DNA of 64,000 nt from positions 248,001-312,000 of the forward strand of contig NADL03000031.1 in NCBI GenBank assembly GCA_002205965.3. The letters run 5' to 3'. The notes beneath the pieces are model-generated. The model worked only from the letters and a program-made list of their open reading frames with translations, was not told the origin of the DNA and did not search any database. The stretch comes from Kappaphycus alvarezii (Eukaryota; Rhodophyta; Florideophyceae; Gigartinales; Solieriaceae). The first letter of the stretch is position 1. Every line of letters starts with the position of its first letter. The translations under genes and the position numbers were made by a program. This document shows positions 55,200 to 64,000 of this stretch, piece by piece.

Positions 55200-58100
55200 A
55201 ATTATCATGGGTTTTTTTTTTTTTGTTTCATTTGGGATTGAGCGAGGCCTCTCGGGAGAACAAAAGTTATTTCGTTCTCATTCGAGGCCGGGTTTGACAG
55301 AGGTTGGCCTTGGCTTTGCTGTAGGGCATGCATAGGGGACCTCCTTTGCTTACAGAATAATACTTTCCAACGAAATTGTGTTGAAGATTTTCAAAATTTG
55401 ATGCTACTTTGCTCAAATGTATAATGAATCCAATGCATTCAACTTTGGTTGGCTTGGCTTGGCTTCTCTTCCCTCGCTATCAATTAACATTTTTGAAATT
55501 ATTGTACCGTTTGTGCACAAGGCTAATGTTTTTTTTTGTAATCTCTCAGCCTTTCTATCCTTTTGATTTTGTTTCAAACTTTGCCGGGTTATGATGGCAC
55601 GAGTACAATGGTTGTTGAGAATTAAGCCTTGTCATGTGAGACTGTTTGGCCCGGTTCCCTTTCCTCTCATTGAGGTTTTTAAAAATAGGTTTTTCCTCTG
55701 CTGGGATCATCATGATCAACAGCCGCAAAAGTAAGAAATTTTGAAATGGCTTCCATCCGTTGCTATTGGGCTTCATGATTCATAGACTGCAGTGGGCACG
55801 AAATTTTCCACTGTCCTGCCATCCTTTTCCAATGTGTGCCATCCATTTCCAATGAGGGTTACTTTTCTTTCGTCGCCGCTCTCGTCAGTCCATCTGTCCT
55901 TTTTGTATTTCGTGTTCCTTTCGTATAGTCTGCCCTCGTCTTGAGGACCACAGGAAACAGCAAAACGCTCTTTCACCGGCAGACGTAACAGTTTTCCATT
56001 CCGGTTGATCCAATGGACAAGACAGCCTCGCTCTCCAGTTTGCCACAACCTGGTACAGAGCTGTAGTTTCCCTCTCCTCTGTCGCCTATGGTGCACTAAT
56101 CGTCAGTAACTAGCGCGGATCATGCATGCGGTGCAGTGCAGTGGTCTCAGTTGAGATTTCTTTGCCAAGATTTCTGAAGAGACAGCTGCAAATCTGCTGG
56201 CTTAAACTGTATTGTTGCCGTCTTGGTTGCTTGAGCGAATAGTTAGAATAGCATGTGCCGGCGTCAACAATCATCCTGCCCACCGACAATTACAAATAAC
56301 AATCAGAACAAGAAGGTACAACCTGCCTTTTCATCCTTTTGCTACGTACTCTGTCTCGTACAGTACAGTATAGTACAGTACAATACAATACACCAATGTC
56401 TTGTGCAGTGCAATACCTGCAGTCTGCAATATGAAGCTTGATTGCGGCTGGTGCATTTGAGTGTGACTGCCGTAAAAATATTCTCATTTCAAGTCTCAGC
56501 CAATCATCCTTGAATCAATATGCGCATGACATATTTTTGTCCAACTGTATGGCGGCTCTGCTGGTGCTCTGTTTGCTGCTTTGCCCTGGATAGAAACCCA
56601 CCCAGGCACATTATGACGCGGTTTTTTTTCTATCCGACTGTCCGTTTCGTAATAATTAGTGAGGTAATACTTAACATCATGCAATATGGAGATACCAGTT
56701 TTTGCACACTTGTCACTGTGTGACTCTGCGATTCATAAGAGTCGGATATTAATCCATTACTGTAATTCCTATTATCAATAGTATATATATTGTACTGTGC
56801 CGAAAACATTAATGCTAACATTGTTTTGTTACACCTAATCACTACACATAATGTACAATAGATTTGGTATTCTAATTAAACAATCGAGACACTTTTGAAA
56901 TACTTGAGCTTTTCCCTCGCCTAATCTGGTCCGTCGAATCCTTGTAAGGCCTTGCATGCCATGAAACGGTACGCTCTTTAACGCAGGAATGCAGTAAATG
57001 CCCTTTTGGAGTGTTACCGTACGACCATTCAGAATATCGATTATAGCTGACGACCCCAAGAAATAATTTTAATTTCCATCAATTCATGAAAGCCCTTGCC
57101 CAACAGTCATAAATTTTCAGATTGCACTCCAACCTAGCCTTGCGGACAAATCACAGGATTGTCATCTTGACATGGCAATGTCTTGTACAGTAATTTACAG
57201 TAATGTACAGTAAAAAGACCTATCGAATAACATAATTTACTGTGGATGAGTGCGGCTTCATCCGGAGCATCAACCGATCATTGCCTGGGTTCGTTGTAAG
57301 GGATGCAGGGCTAACAGGGAGGTATCAGAAAAACAAAGTACGGTAACACATCCAGACGCCAATCCAGCCTACGCTACCGTACATCGCTGCTGGGACTGCT
57401 GAAATCAGGCAACTTGACATGTTGACATCTTATCTCAACGTATTTAGTCTCGAATTTCAAGAGTACCCCAAACTTTCCCAGAGCCGGTCGCTGGCTCTGG
57501 GAACAATAGAGTGAAGTGCTGCCTAGCTGCGAGTGCGATTCAAGTTGAAGGCCAACCAGTACAGCAGAATAGATAGAATTCTTGCAAGACAAGACTGATC
57601 TGTATTACGCTGCTCTGCCGATTATCTGCTCCACCAAGCGGGCGGCCTTTTCCAAAACAGAAAACGCACTCCACTGCAACAACGCTTTATCAGAACACTG
57701 GCTCATTCGTCACTGAATACTGAATGAAACCTCATTGGCTGCTTTTTTTGAAACATATGCTGCAGCACAAGTGCATGAAATGTTAAACATTGGGTTCTTT
57801 TTGACTTGCTCTTGTCCCAACCTAGGGTCTGTTTTGAACTGCATTTCATGTTACAAAATCCACGATTATGCTTTCCCCTCGTTTTTGCTCAATTGGATGG
57901 CCTGCTTCTCCTTCAACATATCGGGCGTCAGGTCATTGACTCGGCGGATGATTCAAATTTCTCAACGTACTTTTTGAGATTTTGCAGTCCAGTCCTGCCT
58001 ACCTCTCCACAATTTTGGATCACCAAGCAAGTCTGGGTCTGCCAGTACAGTACGTGCTGCCAAAGGGCCTGGACAGTAGAAAAATTCCACTCAGCCACTG

Positions 58101-59800
58101 TGCGACGAGTGGAACTGCTTTAGCAAAATGTTGATGTGGGAATCCACGATTTCGACATCAATATTTTCGAATCATACTGTTTTGTGCATCATATATCAAG
58201 TGTCAAGCATTTTACTTTTCCCTTACGCATGATATTTCAACGTTTTTCTCTGAAAAATCCCGCCTACCTTTCCCCTTGCTTCCTCTTTTCAAGAGAAAAA
58301 TACAAATATTTCCATTGCACACGTTCTGCACTTGATGAAGAAAGTAGACGAGAGAACATCCCATGCAGTCCCTCCACTGCCTGTGGTGGCATTGTGGAAA
58401 TGCACCTTCCACACAATTTCACGCCGCACACGGTGAAATCAGTCTAGTTTTAAGGATACCTCAAAGATGGTAGAAAATAGGAGAGGGCACAGGAGGGGGG
58501 TTATCCCAATTCAAATTCAGCCTGTAGTGCTCTTGTGTCCCTTACATCTGTTTTGCACTATGGTATTTAAATGTAGTACTTTTCTGCCCAATTAATCCTC
58601 CCTGTTATGTCTCTCTCAATGGCTATATAGTATAGTATTATGGTGCAACACTGTACTGTACTCGCAATTAAACGGTACCGTTGTAAAATTTCTCGACGCT
58701 TTCAAATATCCCTCTGATCGGTCGAACTGCCGCAAGAAACTACGGTATCAGTACAAGTCGTTCTCCCTTAGCCATTACAGATCGCTTACTTTACATCCCA
58801 CTCCCGCGTTTCAAATTTGCAAATCATTCCATCTCAACCTCTGATGACCTCAAATGCCCACACTCTTGGGATACAGGGGTTGTATTACTGCGAGTCCTCC
58901 GCGCTGAAGACCAGGGGAGCTTTTGAGGAGGGCGTTTTGTAACAAAGAGGATGGCAGACGTCTTTAATATGTCTACCACGCAGATGCAGGGAGACCAGAC
59001 AACAGACTTGGCACTGCTGTAAGTTTGCTCTACAGTGCAGATACCATTTTCAACGCGATCATGTACCGTACTGTACATGTTGCAGAAGCGCGGGGTCTCA
59101 TTCTCTGGGAACGCCAGCTTTCCACTTCTGTCGGCAGCAGTTCCACTGAACCAGGATCCGGTACTCGTGAGTCTAGAGCCTTGACCTCTATCACATGTTC
59201 GACTGATCACAACTAAACTCTACAATTCCCACTAAAATAACTACCCTCAACGTCCATTCCTCCAAAGAAAAAATTTAAACAGAGTCCATTTCTCTCAAGT
59301 ATCACACGCCCCACCCCAACCCAGTACAGTCCACACCCTTTTTCCACTGGCGGTTCTTTGTTACGGAAACCGCATTTGCGGTGAGGACTACCCCACCCCA
59401 ACGCGACCCACACTATAACAATCACCAATGAGTACTGCCCCTCACTCCACTTTGTCCTGTGCGTCTCTCTCTCTTTCATACCACTTCAGCATCTCTCTCT
59501 CTCACCGTACGTGGCAACTGCAACCGCGACCGAAGAATACTGATCCGCAACTGGTCACACATCCCCGCCCTCGTCTGCAGTCGCAGATACCGTTCATAAC
59601 GTTCCCCGCGCGTGGAATTTAACCGGTGAACATGAAATTTGAACTGCCTCCCGGCACATGTCCGCTCTTCCAAGCTCCGCGCAATGAAGACTGACTAGCA
59701 CAACGGCAAGATGCCCAACGGGCTACGTTACTCTTGAGAGTAGCAAGAAAACTGTCGTTTCCGGAGATGAGAAAATCCAGTTTTTTTAATTTACTGTGCT
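55200..59800. other. Intergenic region rich in GTACAG/CTGTAC words
   Basis: About 4.6 kb with no supported gene. A 107-codon minus-strand frame ending at 55773 lacks an ATG and known motifs. Repeated gtacagtac-type words occur at 56359-56391, 57183-57215, 58046, 58650, 59060 and 59810. Confidence 0.45.
56359..56391. repeat. Pentamer-like (gtaca) run
   Basis: A run of gtacag, tatag, gtacag, tacaatacaata: an imperfect short tandem repeat built on the GTACA word that recurs throughout the window. Confidence 0.7.
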
Positions 59801-59819
59801 TTGTGACGTACTGTAATGT

Positions 59820-60880
59820 ACTGTAAGCCTTAGTCCGCGCCAATGCCACCCTAGCCGCTCGCTGTACCGCTGCGATACGGCAGTTTGCCAAGACATCCTG
59901 TGGTCATGGGTTTACAGTAGAGCAAACTGCTACGCAGCCTCTCTCCCTCCTCTGACTCTCCAACCCGTGCGCAGGGCTTCACGTTCACTGCTGCGTTTGA
60001 CTCCCTTGCTACGCCCTCCCCCGGACTGCCGCTCTGCCCGAGGAGCCCATTTCGCGAATGGGGCGAAAGTACTTTAACACGGCAGGCACGACCCGTCGGC
60101 CCATCTGTCAGCGCCGCTGCTTTCCTGCTTGCGCATCCCACCATTCGACAAAGTTGTCGCCTGAGCAATGGAGCATTATGCTGCGCAGGCACTTCAGTCT
60201 CCCAGTCTACACAGACACATTGCCCTTGAAATGCAACCACTGCCAGCAAGACCTCGATGTCCATGGTCACGATGCCAGCGAGCGCTGCGTCTCGAAGTGC
60301 CGACGCATTCACCGCCACAACTCCGTCCGCAACGTGTCCGCGTGGCACATTTCCAACCCGCCCGGTCTTGACCATCAGTTTAAAGTTGAAATCATCCCCG
60401 GTACGGACTACATGCCAGCCGACATCCTTCTTGAACATCCTTCTCGTGACCCTCAAGCCGGCCTCCCGGACCGGCCCAACGTGTGTGACGTCGATGTTAG
60501 GTAGCTGTTCAAGCAGCCCTCTCGTACGAAAGTTACACAAGTTTCCGGAGGGGCTGCCACGTACGCGCATCACCTCAAGGTCCAGGTTCTTCAGCACAAG
60601 TTCTCGAGACGTCTGTGGCCTCCCTCCTACATCCCCTTTCGCGACCCGGGACTGATTCCAGCCCCTGCGCTTTGACTTTCGGTGCTCTGTCCCCAGAAAT
60701 CTGTTGTTTATCGAAGAGTTCGTGCCCTACGTTGCAAGGAAATGTGACGTCTCGGACGCTAATATTCGCACACACATCTACTGTGCATAGAGCATCAGCA
60801 ACCTCAGTAGCACGTAGTGGTCGTCGGTGGCTCTTTACTTTTCTTTCCGTCGATTCCCCTCCCTCAATTGCTGTTAATGA
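59820..60880 (+). mobile_element. Non-LTR retrotransposon, copy E (zinc finger and endonuclease end)
   Basis: A plus-strand C-terminal fragment. The frame 60058-60504 reads EQWSIMLRRHFSLPVYTDTL, the zinc motif CNHCQQDLDVHGHDASERC (with His and Asp swapped relative to copy D), HRHNSVRNV, YMPADILL and VCDVDV. It is then frame-shifted to LFKQPSRTKVTQVSGGAATY, IPFRDPGLIPAPAL and RNLLFIEEFVPYVARK (60700-60750). Its P-x-D and D residues are kept. The changed zinc-motif spacing and sequence differences show a subfamily distinct from copies B and D. The frame changes near 60504 and the in-frame stop after PAPAL make it inactive. Confidence 0.68.
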
Positions 60881-60889
60881 TGGAATTGA

Positions 60890-61417
60890 CATGTATTGAT
60901 GCAAAGTAGACAGAAATAGCCGGAAAATCGCAGGTTACGGTAGATCAGTGAAATTTTGGAATTGTTGAACAGGAATCCGTCCATCTAGAGCACCTGATGG
61001 TAGACATTTTCGCGCTTGGAGATAAAAGGGAGCTTATTCAGGGTAGACTTGCCCTACCTCTGGTTTGAACTGGTAGCTCGAGGAGCATCTGTACATGATT
61101 GAAAATTACTACTGACCCGTCGATGTAGTCACACATAATTGAGGCGCAGACCCGTTTCTATTTTCTCTTTTCCTTCTCTCCAAACTCCGTTTAGATTCTC
61201 CTCCCTAGAAGTGTCAGACGACGAAGTAAACTACCCCATCGTTCCCCCCTGAGTAAAAATAAGTGCACGAAGAGAGAGAGTCGAATTATGGCAGTGTCCA
61301 TGGCTTAAACCTTTACCTTTTCCGAAAAATTTAACAGCTGTATAGAAGGTTTCGTGTTTAGTACACCCGGTAATTACACAGAAAGGGCTTCATTTATTGA
61401 CGTCCCAATGTGCAACT
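60890..61417. other. Spacer, no supported gene
   Basis: Nothing recognisable between the end of copy E and the LTR end of gypsy-3. Confidence 0.45.
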
Positions 61418-61840
61418 TGTCAGACGATTGCGGCGAGGAGGGCGAGGACGAAGGAGACTAGCATTTGGAACCCCGGAGGATCCCACAATGATCCGCTCCG
61501 CGAGGGCCTTTTGTTCGCAGTATTTGATGGCTTTATTTGACAGAACAAGATGTCAATGTCTACTCGATGCCCTCTCCCCCTCAACAGCCGACCCTCGCAT
61601 CCCGCGTTAAGTAGACTAGACGCTGTTCTCCACGACCGTTCTATCCGACTAAGTTTCATGACTTCCGCGCCTTTTCAGCTTCGCTCCGAAATTCAGCGAG
61701 GGGAAAGGACGGCAATTTTAGATGTCTTTTGTAAACCCAGCATCAGTCAAATTTATGCGTCCTTCGTAAACTCAGCATCAGGACACGCAGCGTGCCCAGG
61801 ACAACCGATGCAATGACCGGTCGAAATGAACGGTCGCACT
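61418..61840 (-). repeat. Gypsy-3 3' LTR (partner outside window)
   Basis: Follows the polypurine run and ends on the minus strand with ctgaca. It contains an aataaa poly-A signal (plus-strand tttatt, about 61533). The start near 61840 is inferred from the PPT position. Confidence 0.5.
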
Positions 61841-61844
61841 ATAG

Positions 61845-61859
61845 CCCGCCCCCTTCCTG
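61845..61859 (-). other. Gypsy-3 polypurine tract
   Basis: Minus-strand caggaagggggcggg lies between the end of pol and the LTR. Confidence 0.65.
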
Positions 61860-61876
61860 TTGCGCTCCGAGCAACA

Positions 61877-62998
61877 TCAGCGTGGAGACACAGGCGCCTG
61901 CGAAGAGCCGGAAAGCAACTCGGGGAGCAGGTTGTGTTCCCGTATGTAGTCACGAAATGCTTCCGTCAGCGTGCCGTCCGCGTCGACGAAATAACGCGTC
62001 GGCTGCCACTCGGCGTCATGGGATGCCGCCCCTGATAGTAAAGTCAACCACTGAAAACCCTTCCTGCGCCGGCGATGTGCTAAAATCCTTTGTACCCTGA
62101 ACAACTGATCCCCATGGCTATCCACCGCGACCGGTTCGGGTCTTGGCTCGACCACTTCCCGTAGATCAGCAGGCTTGCGTTTAAAAGGCTTTGTCATGCT
62201 GACGTGAATGACTCTGTGTGTCTTGATGTGAGACGGCATGTCCAGCTTCAAGGCGTTCTTCCCCACCAATTTCACGATCTGAAACGGCCCGAACTACCGT
62301 GCGGCCAGTTTCCGGGAGGGGCGGTTCTTCGTATACGCATCTATCTACAGATGCCGCGATACCCAAACCCAACCCCCTACTTGATAGTCCGGTGGTTTGC
62401 AATGGAGTGCTGCTTCCGCAGACTGTCGTGATTTAGCTAGCTTATGTGCCCAGATGGCATCATCAATGGCTCCCCGAAGAGTCTCCTTGAGCTCACAAAC
62501 AGACTGAACGCGCGGAGTCGAGCCAGATAAGATGTCCAACGGGTCACGGGGCTTCCACCCGAGGTCAACTTCGTAAGGGCTCATCCCTAGATCTTCCGAA
62601 ACCGCCGAATTGTACGCGAATTCAGCAGCAGTTAGAAGTTTGTCCCAGTCCTCCTGCTTACATTCGCAGTAACAGCGGATATAGTTTTCGATCACTCGTT
62701 TCATGACCTCGGATGCGCCGTCAGTCTGAGGATGACGTACCGAAGAGGTCTTAAGCTGAACACCACAACGGAGGAAAAGCTCCTGCCAGAACTTGGACAG
62801 AAAACGAGGGTCCCTGTCCGAGAATATGGCATCCGGAAGGCCATGTTGAGGGATAATGCGCTCGAAAAACGACTGGGCTAGTTCCGGAGCGGCGTCCGTT
62901 GTTTTGCTCGGGTAAAAATGCACCCTTCTCGACAGTCCGTCCACCCAAGTCGTGATGGCGTCGTAACCGCGTGGGGTCTTCGGAGAAACGTTATACAA
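61877..62998 (-). pseudogene. Gypsy-3 integrase core, GPY/F module and chromodomain
   Basis: The core frame (62998-62345) has TPRGYDAITTWVDGLSRRVH, AIFSDRDPRFLSKFWQELF (second catalytic Asp) and SVRHPQTDGASEVMKRVIEN (catalytic Glu in E-V-M). After a stop near 62340 the next frame gives GPFQIVKLVGKNALKL and RVIHVSMTKPF (GPY/F-type), then LFRVQRILAHRRRRKGFQWL and HDAEWQPTRYFVDADG, a chromodomain with the W-Q-P end. The first catalytic Asp lies in the preceding frame (LLSTDCI, about 63000). Two frame changes separate these parts; all catalytic residues are present. Confidence 0.85.
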
Positions 62999-63004
62999 TC
63001 AGTA

Positions 63005-63990
63005 GAGAGCAGCCCCCACCGGCGATGCGGAAGTTCCAAAGCTGTCGGCTCATTCAATGGCATGCCGCCGTAGTCTATTTGCTTCTGGCATGTCGTACAG
63101 CCATCACATAAGATCGGATGTCGCGCGTTTTGTGCTTCCAGTGAAAAGAAGACAAGCGCCCCATCGTCTTGGTAAAACCAAAATGGCCTGCCAACTGCCC
63201 ATCATGTGCTAACTCGAGTAGGTCCCTCAGCGCCTTGCGGGGAACACATAACTTGCCTTTGTAGAGCAATTTCCAGCCCTCCCGCGAAAACAAGGGCCGC
63301 AAAAGCGCCAGTCTGCGTCTCGCTTTGGGATCTTCCGGCCAAATCTCATCGAATGTCCTCCAGATGGGACCAAAAGCCTGATCATTTCCATAGGAACCAA
63401 TAAGCTCCCGTATCATGTCCTGCGCCACCAGTTGTTCGCAGTCAATATGTCCCAGTTGCACCGGCTCGGGCCGGATCCGGGAAAGGGCATCCCCGAGGAC
63501 ATTAATTCGCCCTGGTTTCAGGCTTAGCTCATTGATATTAAAATCGGCCAGTGTTTCCAACCACCGAGCTTCTCGACGGCTCAGCTTAGATTTAGTAAAG
63601 AAATGACTCACAACCTGGTTGTCGGTGAAGACGGAAAAGGTCGCACCCTCCAAATAACATCGAAAACGCTGTAACCCGTGTACTAATGCGAGCAGTTCCC
63701 TATCGTTGGCGGTGTAGTTTCGTTCGGCTGAGGACATTTTCTTAGATGCATAGGCAATAACTCGTGCCCTCTCGTCGACGTCCATTTGAGTTAAACGCTG
63801 CTCCCAGCGCAAAATCGGAAGCGTCAACGTGTAGCACAAAAGGTCTCTTCCAATCAGGAGCAGCCAAGATAGGGGCTGTCATTAGCATCTTCTTCAAAGT
63901 GGCAAAAGCTTCGTCGCAGCGCGTGTCCCATTTGTCATCGAAAGCCTCCGGTTTCACCGGTCTCATAGCCAGAGCGAGATTGTGCTTCAC
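63005..63990 (-). pseudogene. Gypsy-3 RNase H and integrase zinc head
   Basis: The first frame (63990-63742) covers the RT-RNase H connection and HVDASDFALGAAF (first catalytic Asp). It moves near 63800 into the frame 63839-63075: VIAYASKKMSSAERNYTAND, ELLALVHGLQRF (Glu), SVFTDNQVVSHFF (Asp) and GRINVLGDALSRI (last Asp, with A-L-S-R in the gypsy pattern). The zinc head HDGQLAGHFG follows, and after another frame change near 63100 CTTCQKQ supplies the C-x2-C. Only the frame changes appear to inactivate it. Confidence 0.85.
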
Positions 63991-64000
63991 AACTTGTTCA

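Larger units (their letters stand above)
61418..64000 (-). mobile_element. Gypsy-3: 3' half of a chromodomain gypsy element
   Basis: On the minus strand, from the right edge: RNase H, integrase with zinc head, GPY/F-type module, chromodomain, polypurine tract and a 3' LTR ending near 61418. Motifs are better preserved than in gypsy-2, with only a few frame changes. RT, protease and gag lie beyond the window. The domain order identifies a chromovirus-type Ty3/gypsy element, distinct in sequence from gypsy-1. Confidence 0.88.

Noticed and set aside
53847-55208. 453-codon minus-strand open frame
   Set aside because: It crosses the skew switch and changes from Pro-rich to Gly/Arg/Trp-rich low-complexity sequence, which is what compositional bias gives in a non-coding frame.
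55773-56096. 107-codon minus-strand frame
   Set aside because: Reads rather like protein but has no ATG and no recognisable motif; a small direct repeat (ttccaatg) inside hints at non-coding origin.
59851-60597. 248-codon minus-strand frame
   Set aside because: Antisense to copy E, whose plus strand carries the recognisable zinc and endonuclease motifs.
1-64000. CRISPR arrays, operons or bacterial defence systems
   Set aside because: No regularly spaced repeats or gene clusters; all signals are eukaryotic retroelements.

Overview
The window is eukaryotic and dominated by transposable elements. It carries three chromodomain Ty3/gypsy elements, three Ty1/copia elements, gag pieces of other copia elements, and at least five fragments of one non-LTR retrotransposon family. 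There are no operons or ribosome-binding sites, and host genes are sparse. The organism cannot be fixed from the sequence. A multicellular or marine alga, perhaps a red alga, fits the mostly intronless layout and the secreted-protein family at 49-51 kb, but that guess rests on memory of similar proteins. Almost every reading frame, including the best host gene, is broken by single-base frame changes. The cause is either decay or a noisy long-read assembly.

Layout. 0-5.6 kb: fragments of a non-LTR retrotransposon with a reverse transcriptase (YADD), a CCHC zinc motif and an R2-like restriction-type endonuclease; two pieces lie head to head near 590. 5.6-7.3 kb: two copia-type gag fragments on the minus strand. 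7.4-17.4 kb: AT-rich, nearly gene-free DNA with a possible degenerate DDE transposase (11.8-13.4 kb). 17.51-25.52 kb: gypsy-1, with both LTRs, PPT and all pol domains plus a chromodomain. Its gag leader holds a truncated non-LTR copy, a tRNA-like Pol III sequence and a matrin-type zinc-finger fragment.

27.3-34.76 kb: copia-1 (plus strand), split between integrase and RT by gypsy-2 (28.03-33.05 kb). Gypsy-2 contains a roughly 1.1 kb insert with an acidic-protein ORF between gag and protease. 35.9-47.47 kb: copia-2 (minus strand), split by copia-3 (39.65-44.72 kb, minus strand), both with recognisable LTR pairs.

49.4-50.9 kb: a host-like gene for a secreted protein of about 500 residues, broken by frame changes. 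53.5-55.2 kb: two facing stretches of opposite strand asymmetry, possibly convergent Pro/Ser-rich genes. 55-60 kb: intergenic DNA rich in GTACAGTAC-type palindromes. 59.8-60.9 kb: a fifth non-LTR copy. 61.4-64.0 kb: the 3' part of gypsy-3 on the minus strand (RNase H, integrase, chromodomain, PPT, LTR), running off the right edge.

The elements form a layered record: gypsy-2 is younger than copia-1, copia-3 younger than copia-2, and the non-LTR copy in gypsy-1 younger than its host.
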